Below are positions 15,013 to 23,857 of a stretch of 26,326 bases of DNA, piece after piece. Position numbers and translations under genes: made by a program. The notes beneath the pieces were generated by a model. The model was not told the DNA's origin and made no database searches. It saw only the letters and a program-made list of their open reading frames with translations. Origin of the DNA: CAZRRV01 sp964406705 (GTDB lineage: Bacteria > Bacillota > Clostridia > Oscillospirales > Acutalibacteraceae); NCBI GenBank assembly GCA_964406705.1, contig CAYOSS010000018.1, forward strand, positions 1 to 26,326, read 5' to 3'. Positions within the stretch are counted from its first letter, which is position 1. Every line of letters begins with the position of its first letter.

Positions 15013-16078
15013 ATCCCAACGCCTTTCCGAGAATTTCCAAATTGCGGCTCATAAGAGAGAGGTAAGTTTCCCCCGCCGCGCGCTCCTCGGCGGAGAGGTT
15101 GTGGCAGGAGTGCATTACCGCCACGGCGCACCCGGCGGTCTTTGCTATGACCCCGGCCGCGCGGGCGTCGGAAAACTCCGAGACGAGCACTAACGGCAGA
15201 TTATTCTCCCGCACGGCGCCGGACAGCCGCGCCACCGTGCCGAGGTCCACCTCCTCGTCCTCCGAGCAGCGGGAGAGCGACGCCACCGCCGTCAGCCCGT
15301 ACTCCTCCGCCATCGCGCTAAAGGGAAACGAGCCCGCGAACACGAGGGTCTTAGTAGCCCCTCCCTCCGCCGCGGCGCGGTACCCCTCGTCAAGCCGCCG
15401 CAATTTGTCCTGATATTTTAAGAAGTTTTGCCGGTAGGTTTCCGTCCCGCGGGGGTCGGCGGCGCAGAGCGCGTCCATAACGCGCCGGACCATCATCATA
15501 GCGTTCCGGGGCGACGTCCAGGGGTGCTCCGCGCCGGGGAAATCGTCCGCGAGGCGGGTCTTGCGGGTGTTCACTAAGAGATCCGGGTCGGTCCCGTCCA
15601 CCCAGTCGTCGGCGTCGTCGCCCACGTAGAGAAAAACGTCGCTCTCGCGGATATCCCGGAGATCCCGCAGGGTGGGCTCGTACCCGTGGCTCGCGTGCCC
15701 GGCGGGGAGCAGCAGCCGGACATCCGCCCGCTTGCCCGCCACTTCCCTCGCGAAATCGTACAGCGGGAACACCGTCGCGACCACGGAAAGCCGCCGCTCC
15801 CCGCCGCTCTCCCCGCTCCCGCACCCGGCCAACGCGCCGCAAAGCAGCGCGAGGACCAGCCCCGCCGCGAGGCACTTACAAATGGCAACACCGCCGGGTG
15901 ACCGCCCACGGCTCCCGGCACCATATGCTTGCGGATTTTCCGCTAACTCCCGCGAAAATGCCCGACAGTACGGGGAGCATTCCCCGCGCTTTTCGCCCCG
16001 TCTGACGAAAAATCCGCCGCGAATCCGGCGCCGGGTCATTACGCGGTATCGCCTGATTTTTCCGATACGCTTCATCAT
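15002..16078 (-). CDS. znuA: Metal-binding lipoprotein of the ZnuA/TroA type; start uncertain
   Basis: The mature part (from C86) is a cluster A-I metal-binding protein: TVFPLYDFAREVAGKRADV, GHASHGYEPTLRDL with H131, EHPW with H185 and SEFSDARAAG with E301. A lipoprotein signal is clear (AAGLVLALLCGALAGC, lipobox LAGC ending at C86), so the protein should sit on the outer face of the membrane. In this frame the first 62 or so residues are basic and unlike a secretion signal; the ATG at 16078 lies one base after the mutS2 stop, and the frame has no ATG, GTG or TTG between codon 14 and the signal peptide. Either an ATT codon near 15883 starts translation, or the frame is interrupted, or the extension is real. 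The position of the usual third histidine ligand (HxxF) appears to be A248. Confidence 0.85.
   Translation of the reverse strand: MMKRIGKIRRYRVMTRRRIRGGFFVRRGEKRGECSPYCRAFSRELAENPQAYGAGSRGRSPGGVAICKCLAAGLVLALLCGALAGCGSGESGGERRLSVVATVFPLYDFAREVAGKRADVRLLLPAGHASHGYEPTLRDLRDIRESDVFLYVGDDADDWVDGTDPDLLVNTRKTRLADDFPGAEHPWTSPRNAMMMVRRVMDALCAADPRGTETYRQNFLKYQDKLRRLDEGYRAAAEGGATKTLVFAGSFPFSAMAEEYGLTAVASLSRCSEDEEVDLGTVARLSGAVRENNLPLVLVSEFSDARAAGVIAKTAGCAVAVMHSCHNLSAEERAAGETYLSLMSRNLEILGKALGYAA
15931..16017 (-). other. Three nested inverted repeats before the znuA signal peptide
   Basis: GCGGATTTT (15931-15939) pairs with AAAATCCGC (16009-16017); inside it GCGAAAA (15952-15958) pairs with TTTTCGC (15990-15996); inside that CGGGGA (15971-15976) pairs with TCCCCG (15981-15986) around a 4-base loop. 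The three pairs share almost the same centre (about 15974-15979). A further pair, GTATCG/CGATAC, lies at about 16044-16065. This looks like a structured RNA leader or a DNA-binding site between mutS2 and znuA. It does not match a riboswitch or Zur box that I recognise. Confidence 0.55.
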
Positions 16079-16079
16079 A

Positions 16080-18440
16080 TTATCTCAGCTCCGCGACGGT
16101 CACGCCGTCCTCCCCCTCGCCGTAAGCCCCGGGGCGAAAGCCCGTCACGGCGGGGTGGCTCTTTAAGTGTTCCCTCACCGCCGAGCGCAGCGCTCCCGTC
16201 CCCTTCCCGTGTATAATCCACACCGTGGTAAGCCCGGCCCGCAGCGCCCCGTCGAGAAAGGCGTCCAACTCCAAGAGGGCCTCGTCCGCCCGCATACCGC
16301 GCAGATCCTTCTCCGACGCGGCGGAGCGGGCCGTCTCGGGGCGGGTAACCGTCCCCGTCGCGGGGGCGGCGCGGCGGCGCTTGGGCGGCTTGGCGGGCCG
16401 AAGCGAGCCCGCGTCCACCCGCATCTTCCCGTTCCCCGCGAGGACCAGCACTTTCCCGGAGGAATCCGCCCCCTGGAGCACCGTAGCCGTGCCGGCAAGC
16501 CCCGCCACGCTCACCGTGTCGCCCTTAGCCACTTTAAGCGGCTCCGCCGGCGGGGGAGGGGTCTCCACCGGGTCGGCGGAATCCTCCAGCGACGACAGCC
16601 CCCGCCTCGCCGCCAGTCTCGCGGCGTAAAAGCGGTCCTCCGGGCTTTTGGCGGCGTCCTTCTCCCGGCGAAGCTCGCTAAGAAGGGTTTCCGCCTCTCC
16701 CCTCACCCGCGAGACCAGCCGCTCCGCCTCCTGTTTGGCGGCGGAGAGCGTCTTCTCCCGCTCGGCGTTCGCGGCGCCGAGGGCCTTTTCCGCCTTCTCG
16801 CGGGCCTCTTTGGCGGATCTCAGAGCCGCGGCGGCCTCTTCCCGCTCCCGGCTCGCCTCCCGGTGGATCTCCTGCAGCTTCGCCGCCGACTCCTCGAAGC
16901 GCAGGTCCCTCTCCCGCAGCGCCGCCCTCGCGTCCGCCACGATTTCCCCCGGCACGCCCAACTTTTCCGCTATTATAAAGGCATTGGAGCTTCCCGGAAC
17001 CCCGGGCAGCAGCCTGTAGGTGGGGCGGAGGGTCTCGGGGTCGAACTCCACGCAGGCGACCTTCACCCCGGGGGTGCCGAGGGCGTACTCCTTTAACTCC
17101 GGGTAATGAGTGGTCGCTATCACCCGCGTGCCGCGCCGCGCCAGGGACGAGAGCACCGCCACCGCCAGCGCCGCCCCCTCCGCCGGGTCGGTGCCGGAAC
17201 CGGGCTCGTCAAGCAGCACCAAGGAGTTTTCGTCCGCCTCGCCCAAAATCTCCACAATGTGCGATATATGCGCGGAAAAGGTGGAAAACGCGTCCTCCAC
17301 GCTCTGCTCGTCGCCTATATCGGCTAAGATTTTCCCGAACACGGGCACCCTCGACCCCTCGCCCGCCGGGATAAGAAGCCCGCACATCGCCATTTCCGAG
17401 AGCAGCCCCGCCGTCTTAAGAGCCACCGTCTTGCCCCCGGTATTCGCCCCCGTGATGACGAGCACCCCGTACTCCCCGCCGAGCTCGATGGTCACCGGGA
17501 CTACGGTTTTGGCCGGCAGCAGAGGGTGCCGGGCGTTTTTGAGCAGCAGGTGCCCCTCGCCGTCAAGCTCCGGGCGGACGGCCTTAAGGTCAAGCCCGTA
17601 CTCCGCCTTGGCGAATATCAGGTCAAGGGCGACCAGCGCCCGATAGGACGCCACAATGGAGTCCGCGAACTGGGCCGCCTCGCCCGAAAGCTCGGCCAAA
17701 ATCTTAAAGATCTCGTCCTTCTCCTCGCCGCGAAGAATGCTGATCTCGTTGTTGCGCTCGACGACGGCCATCGGCTCCACGAAAAGCGTCGCCCCGGACG
17801 CGGAGGAATCGTGCACCAGCCCCGGGATCTCCCCCCGGTGGTCCGCCTTGACGGGGATCACGTACCTCCCCGCCCGGCGGGTCACAATGCTGTCCTGAAG
17901 CGCCCTTTGCCCGGCGGGGGAGCGGGTCAGCCGCTCAAGCGTCTCCCGTATGCCGGCCTCGGCGTCCCTCAGCTTCCGGCGGATGTCAAGCAGCCGCGGC
18001 GAGGCGGCGTCGTTTATCTCCTCCTCGCTCACAACGGCGAAGAAGAGCTTGTCCTCCAAATAGCGGTTGGGGGTGAGCGCGGCGAAAAGGGGGGCGAGCG
18101 AGCCGGTGTCGTTCCCGCCGTAGCAGCCCTTGACCAGCCGGGCGGTCCTGAGGGTCCGGGCTATGCCGAGCAGCCTCGCCCCGTCAAGGACGGCTCCCGC
18201 CGCGGCGGAGGAGAGCGGCGCCTCCGGGTTGACCGCCCCGGTAAAGGGGGGAGCCCCGAACCGCTCGGAAAGCCGGGCGGCGGTGTCGGTCTCGTCCAAG
18301 GCGGCGCCCGCCGCGTCAAAGTCGGCGGTGGGAGTAAGCGAGAGCGCGCTCTCTTTGGCGTCGGGCAGAGTAGCCCTCGCCGCCACGGCCTGCAGGATTT
18401 TGGGGAGCTCCAACGCCTCGCCCGCGTATGTGTTTTCCAT
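16080..18440 (-). CDS. mutS2: MutS2 ATPase with Smr endonuclease domain
   Basis: 786 residues, the usual length. A MutS core and lever region (to about 320) is followed by the ATPase: Walker A GANTGGKT (331-338), Walker B SLVLLDEPGSGTDP (406-419) and TTHYPELKEYA (443-453). A long charged coiled coil spans about 505-600, a small KOW-like beta domain about 636-680, and the C-terminal Smr domain 711-786 has DLRGMRADEA and the HGKGTGAL motif. In Bacillota this family suppresses homologous recombination or rescues collided ribosomes, not classic mismatch repair. The ATG at 18440 follows an AGAGG ribosome site by 8 bases; a longer open frame upstream is repeat sequence. Its stop is one base from the first ATG of the znuA frame. 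Confidence 0.95.
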   Translation of the reverse strand: MENTYAGEALELPKILQAVAARATLPDAKESALSLTPTADFDAAGAALDETDTAARLSERFGAPPFTGAVNPEAPLSSAAAGAVLDGARLLGIARTLRTARLVKGCYGGNDTGSLAPLFAALTPNRYLEDKLFFAVVSEEEINDAASPRLLDIRRKLRDAEAGIRETLERLTRSPAGQRALQDSIVTRRAGRYVIPVKADHRGEIPGLVHDSSASGATLFVEPMAVVERNNEISILRGEEKDEIFKILAELSGEAAQFADSIVASYRALVALDLIFAKAEYGLDLKAVRPELDGEGHLLLKNARHPLLPAKTVVPVTIELGGEYGVLVITGANTGGKTVALKTAGLLSEMAMCGLLIPAGEGSRVPVFGKILADIGDEQSVEDAFSTFSAHISHIVEILGEADENSLVLLDEPGSGTDPAEGAALAVAVLSSLARRGTRVIATTHYPELKEYALGTPGVKVACVEFDPETLRPTYRLLPGVPGSSNAFIIAEKLGVPGEIVADARAALRERDLRFEESAAKLQEIHREASREREEAAAALRSAKEAREKAEKALGAANAEREKTLSAAKQEAERLVSRVRGEAETLLSELRREKDAAKSPEDRFYAARLAARRGLSSLEDSADPVETPPPPAEPLKVAKGDTVSVAGLAGTATVLQGADSSGKVLVLAGNGKMRVDAGSLRPAKPPKRRRAAPATGTVTRPETARSAASEKDLRGMRADEALLELDAFLDGALRAGLTTVWIIHGKGTGALRSAVREHLKSHPAVTGFRPGAYGEGEDGVTVAELR

Positions 18441-20199
18441 TAGGATGACCTCTCTGGGGTAGTGTTTCGGGGGTGTTACGGGGGTGTTACGGGGGGATAT
18501 TCCCCTCTTGCCGCGGGGGGGGAATGGGGCGGCGGGCGGCGCCAAACCGTCGGGACGGCGGGGGGCGGCACCCGGCAGCTTTCGGCTGATTGCCGGGGGA
18601 AGTGCCGCCCGGAGCGCGTGGGAGGGTGTCGGGTGGGCGGCGGGGCGCAGAACCGGCGGGGCGGCGAAGTACCACCGGGTGGCGCCGGGTGCGCGGCGGA
18701 GTGCCGGCTGCGTCCCACTCGGCACGTCCGGCGGTGGGATAACCCTCGGCTGGTAGTCCGATAGGGTGGCGCCCCCTCCCGGCGGAATAGCGCGGTTATA
18801 CATACCCAGCGAAGTGCCGGCTGCCCGGCGGGGCGCCGCGCGGTTGTCGGTTGACCGGCACGAAGGGGGACCGCGTGGCGCCGGCTGTCCGGCGAAGCGC
18901 CGCCTAACCCCGCCCGGCGGCGTCGGGTAGCCCTCAACTGGTCACCCGGCGAGGTTCCGCGCAGTTGTCGGCTGACCGGCAGCACCGGGTGATCGGAGCC
19001 GGCCAACGGGGTGCCGGCTGCCCGGCGGGGCGCCGCGCGGTTGTCGGTTGACCGGCAGCACCGGGTGATCGAAGCCGGCCAACGGGGTGTCGCTCATCAC
19101 GCCCGACAACATAGCGTAGTCCGGGTGCGCGGCGGGGTACCGGCTACATCCCACTCGGCACGCCCGGCGATGGGGTAACCTTCAGCTGGTCACCCGGCAG
19201 GGTAGCGCCCCCTCCCGGCGGAATAGCGCGGTTATACATACCCAGCGAAGTGCCGGCTGNNNNNNNNNNNNNNNNNNNNNNNNNNNNNNNNNNNNNNNNN
19301 NNNNNNNNNNNNNNNNNNNNNNNNNNNNNNNNNNNNNNNNNNNNNNNNNNNNNNNNNNNCCGGCGGAATAGCGCGGTTATACATACCCAGCGAAGTGCCG
19401 GCTGCCCGGCGGGGTGTCACTTGCCACGTTCGGCAGGATTCGCCCACTTCCCCGGCGGGACGTCGGGTGGTATCAGCCGCCCAGCACGAAGGGGGGACCG
19501 CGGGACACCGTGTGCACGGCGGGGCACCGGCAGAGCGGCGGAGTACTGACTGCCCGGAGGGATACCGATTGCCCGGCAAAGTGTCGCCTGCCCCACTCGG
19601 CACGCCCGGCGGTGGGATAACCCTCGGCTGGTAGTCCGATAGGGTGGCGCCCCCTCCCGGCGGAATAGCGCGGTTATACATACCCAGCGAAGTGCCGGCT
19701 GCCCGGCGGGGCGCCGCGCGGTTGTCGGTTGACCGGCAGCACCGGGTGATCGAAGCCGGCCAACGGGGTGTCGCTCATCACGCCCGACAACATAGCGTAG
19801 TCCGGGTGCGCGGCGGGGTACCGCCCGTCCCCTTTGACAGGGTAGCGCGTGGCACCGGGTGCCCGGTGACAAGTAACATCAGATACCGGCGGGGTGACGC
19901 TCGTCCTACCCGGCGCACCCGACAGAGCGGCGGTTAGTACCAGCTGCCCGGCAAAGTACCGCCCGTTTCGCCCGGCGGCGTCGGGTAGCCCTCAACCTTT
20001 TGCCGGGGGTCGCCCTCGTCCCTGCCGGCGTGGCCGGTAGGGTGCTAAGTGGCACCGGCTCACCCGGCGGCTCCGTGCAGCGGCACCCGCCCGACACAGC
20101 GGGGTAGCGCGTGGTACCAGCCGCTTACCCGACGTCGCCCGATCCCCTGCCGCTCGCCGGGCGGTGGGGTAATCCTCGACCGCTCGCCCGTCAGCCGCC
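18441..20199. repeat. Repeat-filled spacer between recO and mutS2
   Basis: No gene is supported. The unit containing GCGCGGTTATACATACCCAG occurs at about 18790, 19227, 19372 and 19665. A 132-base stretch (19011-19142 and 19692-19823, 681 bases apart) appears identical. A second block of about 140 bases (18717-18857 and 19596-19736) is nearly identical. The remainder is degenerate (T/C)GCCCGGCGG-type sequence with irregular spacing. Peptides shared between frames, such as MYNRAIPPGG, come from the DNA repeat and have no ribosome sites. The first about 110 bases before mutS2 contain GGGGGTGTTAC twice. Confidence 0.9.
19260..19359. other. Assembly gap of 100 Ns
   Basis: Exactly 100 unknown bases, the common placeholder for a gap of unknown size. 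The bases before it (about 19215-19259) and after it (19360-19404) are the same 44-45 base repeat sequence, so the true copy number and distance here are unknown. Confidence 0.99.
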
Positions 20200-20940
20200 C
20201 TACAAGCTGTGATAAAACTCCAGCGTGCGGTAGTCCCTGTCGGTCTGGGCGACAAGAAAGCTCTCCGCCGCGGCGTAAAGGCACCGGGCGGCGCCGTCCG
20301 GCAGGGTGAAGGAGTAAAGCTTCTCCGGCGGGCACTGGCAGATGTAGCGCATCGCCCGGAGCGTCGCCCCGGGGACCGGCATACCCTTCGCCCGCTCCGG
20401 CAGGCACCCCGGGCAAAACAGACACCCCTCTCCGGGAGCGAAGAGGAACCCCTCGACCCCCGTCCTGCCGCACGCGGCGCAGCACGCGAGATCGGGGCAG
20501 AACCCCGTCACCGCCATAAGCCGGAGCTCCGTCACCGCCTTTATGAAAGCGGGGGGCCGGCGCGCGCCGTCCAACATCCAAAGGGCGTTTAATATCACCG
20601 GCAGGACGAACCCAGCCGGCTCCTCCTCGCGGGTGATATGCCGCGCCACCTCGCAGAAATACTGCGCCACGGCGAGGCTCTCTATATCCTCCGCCACCTT
20701 GAAGAAGCTCGCGAGGGGCTGGAACTCGGATATCCTGTAAGTGTCCCTCGAGCGGGTGACCTGGTACTCGCCGTAGCTGAGGAGCCCCGCTCCGGCGGCG
20801 GTCTTGCCCTTGACGCTTCCCGCTCCCGGGGCGAAAGCCCGGAGCAGCCCCCGCTCGCCCGTGAGCAGCGTCACCGCGCGGTCGCGCTCCCCCACCCGGT
20901 CGGCGCGTATCACCAGCCCTTTAATCGAGAATTTCTCCAC
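20200..20940 (-). CDS. recO: DNA repair protein RecO
   Basis: 246 residues, the normal length. RecO works with RecR and RecF to load RecA on SSB-coated single-stranded DNA. An N-terminal OB fold (about 1-80: FSIKGLVIRADRVGERDRAV, EKG-type loop as TGERGLLRAFAPGA) is followed by a helical domain and a zinc site with C154-x2-C157 (CCAACG) and C176-x2-C179 (CPGC). The start is GTG at 20940, preceded by AAAGGAG with a 6-base spacer; the open frame upstream is repeat-derived. In many Bacillota recO follows era directly, as here, but 623 bases of repeats separate them. Confidence 0.94.
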   Translation of the reverse strand: MEKFSIKGLVIRADRVGERDRAVTLLTGERGLLRAFAPGAGSVKGKTAAGAGLLSYGEYQVTRSRDTYRISEFQPLASFFKVAEDIESLAVAQYFCEVARHITREEEPAGFVLPVILNALWMLDGARRPPAFIKAVTELRLMAVTGFCPDLACCAACGRTGVEGFLFAPGEGCLFCPGCLPERAKGMPVPGATLRAMRYICQCPPEKLYSFTLPDGAARCLYAAAESFLVAQTDRDYRTLEFYHSL

Positions 20941-21563
20941 TCCGCGCTCCTTTAGCCGCCCGCCGCTCCCCGCGCGGACCCCACCGCCACTTGTGCGGAC
21001 CCTGCCGCTCCCGGTACAGCTACAAGCTCTCGTGTAGCCGTCTGTGCCGTCTCTTATGCGACCGCCGGCTTTGTGAAACCGCAAACGCCGCCCGTTCCGT
21101 CTCGCGCTGCGGACCCTGCTTCCGGCGCAGCCGCTCCACCGCCCCGTGCGCGGACCCTGCCGCTTCCTACGGTGGCACTGGCAAGTCTCCGCCAAGCGTG
21201 CCGGTCCCGGTACAGCCGTAACTCTTGTGCGGTCGCCTGAGCCGCTCCTTGTGCGGACCCCACCGCTCCCGGTACAGCTACAAGCTCTCGTGTAGCCGTC
21301 TGCGCCGTCTCTTATGCGACCGCCGGCTTTGTGAAGCCGCAAACGCCGCCCGTTCCGTCTCGTGCTACGGACCCCGCTTCCGGTACAGCCGCAGCTCTTG
21401 TGCGGTCACCTGAGCCGCTCCTTATGTGGGCACACCCGCCACTCCCTACGGCGGCGCGGCGCAAGCCCCCCGCCGGGCGAAACGGTCCTGATACAGCCGC
21501 CCGTTCCGTCTTGTGCTGCGGACCCCGCTTCCGGCGCAGTCGCTCCCGCGCGGCGGGGCTCCG
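20941..21563. repeat. Repeat-filled spacer between era and recO
   Basis: GGTACAGCTACAAGCTCTCG recurs at 21013 and 21271 (period 258) within two units of about 140 bases that are nearly identical. GCGGACCC(T/C)GCTTCCGG occurs near 21109, 21369 and 21522. Small hairpins recur: GCTACA/TGTAGC around AGCTCTCG in each unit and CCGCA/TGCGG in CCGCAGCTCTTGTGCGG (about 21390-21406). No gene is supported. Confidence 0.88.
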
Positions 21564-22493
21564 CTACTCCTTATACTCCAGCCCGAAACGGCGGATGGCC
21601 GCCGGGTCGTCCCGCCAGCCGGGCTTCACCTTGACCCAGAGCTCCAGCTCCGTCCCGGCTCCGAAGTACCGCTCCATATCCTCCCGCGCGGCGGCCGCGA
21701 TGCCCCGCAGCGTCTCGCCCTTTTTGCCTATGATTATCCCCTTGTGGCTCTCCTTCTCGCACCATATGACGGCGGAAACCCGCAGCTTCTCCCCGTTCCT
21801 GCCCGAAACCCGCCGGCACTCCTCCACCTCCACCGCGACCCCGTGGGGGACCTCCTCGCGCAGGCTCCGTAAACACTTCTCGCGTATCAGCTCGCCCGCC
21901 ATCACGCTGTCGGGGACGTCGCTGGTCTCTCCCTCGGGGTAGTACCAGGGGGAGGGGGAGGCGAACTTTTCCAATTCGGCTAAAAGGTCGCTCACGCCGT
22001 TTCCCGTCTTGGCGCTGACCGGCACCACCGCGGCGAAATCAGCCAGAGAGCTGTAAAGGGATATGACCGGCAGCAGGTCGGATTTGTCCCTCACCAGGTC
22101 GCACTTGTTGAGCGCCAGCACCGCCGGGACCCCCGCCGCCTTTATTTTATTAAGCAGAGCGTCCTCCGCCGGGGGCAAATGTTCGGGCGAGAGACGGAAC
22201 TTAGGGCTCGCGTCCGCCACCAGCACCGCGACATCGGCGTCAAGGGCGACGGACTCCGCCGTCCTGGCCAACTCCTCGCCCAGCCGGTTGCGCGGCTTCC
22301 CGAAGCCGGGGGTATCGAGGAACACAAACTCGGTATCCCCCCTGTGGAGCACCCCCGCCGCCTTCCGGCGGGTCGTCTGGGGCTTCGCGGACACCGCCCC
22401 GACTTTTCGCCCCACAAGGCGGCAGAGCAGCGAGGTCTTGCCGACATTCGGGCGGCCGAGCAGCGCCGCGAACACGCTTACCCGCCCGCTCAA
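21564..22493 (-). CDS. era: GTPase Era
   Basis: 309 residues. Era binds the 3' end of 16S rRNA and helps mature the small ribosomal subunit. GTPase motifs are complete: G1 GRPNVGKT (13-20), G2 PQTTR (38-42), G3 DTPG (60-63), G4 NKCD (129-132), G5 SAK (160-162). The C-terminal KH domain has HKGIIIGKKGETLRGI (250-265), and the usual PEGETSD linker (186-192) is present in the form YYPEGETSD. The start TTG overlaps the ybeY stop (TTGA), so translation is coupled; a GTG six codons later is possible but would shorten the first strand. Confidence 0.95.
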   Translation of the reverse strand: MSGRVSVFAALLGRPNVGKTSLLCRLVGRKVGAVSAKPQTTRRKAAGVLHRGDTEFVFLDTPGFGKPRNRLGEELARTAESVALDADVAVLVADASPKFRLSPEHLPPAEDALLNKIKAAGVPAVLALNKCDLVRDKSDLLPVISLYSSLADFAAVVPVSAKTGNGVSDLLAELEKFASPSPWYYPEGETSDVPDSVMAGELIREKCLRSLREEVPHGVAVEVEECRRVSGRNGEKLRVSAVIWCEKESHKGIIIGKKGETLRGIAAAAREDMERYFGAGTELELWVKVKPGWRDDPAAIRRFGLEYKE

Positions 22494-22984
22494 GCCTCTT
22501 CGTAAGCCCGCTCCCGGGTCTCCCCTAACTGCCTGAGCACGGCCTCCTCCTTGGAGCGCATCAGGGCGGCGTCCTCCTCGCCCGTCACGTGGTCGTAGCC
22601 CAAAAGGTGGAGCGCGGAGTGCACCGTGAGGAAAGCCAACTCCCTCTGAATGGTGTGGTCGTACTCCTTGGCCTGCCTGTACGCCTGCGGGACGCAGATC
22701 ACTATGTCGCCCAACATCTGAAAGCCCGACTCCGGGTTGACGTCGTACCCGCCCCCCTCGTTTAAGGGGAAAGAAAGCACGTCGGTGACCTCGTCCTTAT
22801 CGCGGTACGAGGAGTTCAGCTCGCGGATCTCGCGGTCGTCCACAAAGGATACGCCCACTTCCGCGTCGCCCTCGAAGCCCTCCTCGGCGAGTACCGCCGT
22901 AACCGCCCGTCTTAACAGCATCCGCACCCCGACGGGGATCTTCTCCGCCTTCTGCCGGTTTGAGATGCTCACTTTGACCCGCAA
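22490..22984 (-). CDS. ybeY: Endoribonuclease YbeY (16S rRNA maturation)
   Basis: 164 residues. YbeY is a zinc-dependent RNase needed for 16S rRNA 3'-end processing and ribosome quality control. The metal motif HxxxHxxxxxH is present as H122, H126 and H132 (HSALHLLGYDH), together with the family stretch DEVTDVLSFP (64-73) and LGDIVIC (91-97). The start is TTG at 22984, supported by GGGAGGG with a spacer of about 8 bases; no ATG or GTG nearby fits. It overlaps era, its usual neighbour and functional partner. Confidence 0.94.
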   Translation of the reverse strand: MRVKVSISNRQKAEKIPVGVRMLLRRAVTAVLAEEGFEGDAEVGVSFVDDREIRELNSSYRDKDEVTDVLSFPLNEGGGYDVNPESGFQMLGDIVICVPQAYRQAKEYDHTIQRELAFLTVHSALHLLGYDHVTGEEDAALMRSKEEAVLRQLGETRERAYEEA

Positions 22985-23857
22985 CTTAAAACACCCTCCC
23001 GCCCCTCGCGGCTTCCGCCGGTTCGGGTTAAATTATTAGGTAAAGCGCCGTCCGCCTGCGGCTTTGAACAATCTATCCTTACCGCGACGCCGCCGACCGG
23101 CTGACGGCTCCTCTCCGCCGACCGCCTACCGCCCGCTGGCTTCCTTTGGCCGTCGATTTTCCGCTTGCCTAACGGCCCCGCCCCCGACCGGCTGACGGAT
23201 CCCGCCGGCAATCGCCTACCGCCCCCGGGCGCCGTCTGCCCGGCAGCTCTCAGACCGGCTGACGGATCCTCTCCGCCGTCCGGCTACCGCCCGCGGGCAT
23301 CCTTTGCCCGTCGATTTTCCGCTTGCCTAACGGCCCCGCCCCCGAGCGGTTAACGGTTCTTCGCCGCCGATCGGCTGGCAGCTTCCCGCCGCCGTATGCC
23401 CGGCGGTCCTGCCGCTATCCCGTGGCGACCGGCTGACGGATCCCCGCCGGCAATCGCCTGACAGCTTCCCGTCGGCAACAGGCTGACGCCCCCGCCGGCG
23501 ACCGGCCTACGGTTCCAAACATCCTTCGCCCGGCAATCTTCTAATCGGCTGGCAGCTTCCCGTCGCCGTCTGCCCGGCAGTTTTGCCGCTGCCCCGCGCC
23601 GACCGCCCGGCAGCTCTCGGACCGCCTGACGGCTCCCGCCGCCATATGCCCGGCAGTTTTGCCGCTGTCCCGCGCCGACCGGCTGACGGATCCCCGCCGA
23701 CAATCGCCTGACAGCTTCCCGTCGGCAATCGCCTACCGCCCCCGGGCGCCGTCTGCCCGACAGCTCTCAGACCGCCTGACGGCTCCCGCCGCCGTATGCC
23801 CGGCAATTTTGCCGCTGCCCCGTGCCGACCGCCTGACGGATCCCCGCCGCCGACCGC
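22985..23857. repeat. Repeat-filled spacer between phoH and ybeY
   Basis: Short units built from CCGACCG(G/C)CTGACGGATCC, GGCAATCGCCTACCGCCC and TATGCCCGGC recur throughout 23085-23857. A longer pair, with CATCC/TTCCTTTG(C/G)CCGTCGATTTTCCGC in two parts followed by TTGCCTAACGGCCCCGCCCC, occurs at about 23140-23190 and 23298-23344. CTACCGCCC(G/C)(C/G)GGGC at about 23125, 23216, 23284 and 23733 copies the phoH stop and last codons. Nothing gene-like is seen. Confidence 0.88.

Noticed and set aside
18441..18803. A 121-residue N-terminal extension of MutS2
   Set aside because: It translates the spacer repeat; the ATG at 18440 has a ribosome site and gives the normal family length.
18950..19154. 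Peptide DYAMLSGVMSD resembling RYAMLGDGLSH of ZnuB as a znuB remnant
   Set aside because: The match is only a few residues long and is not supported by flanking sequence.
19232..19681. Repeated peptide MYNRAIPPGGGATLSDYQPR as a possible small gene
   Set aside because: It comes from the DNA repeat, crosses the gap and has no ribosome site.
20941..21342. A 134-residue N-terminal extension of RecO
   Set aside because: Repeat-derived; the GTG at 20940 has a good ribosome site and gives the normal length.
22985..23857. Possible CRISPR array in the phoH-ybeY spacer
   Set aside because: Units vary in length and sequence, spacing is irregular and there are no unique spacers or cas genes.
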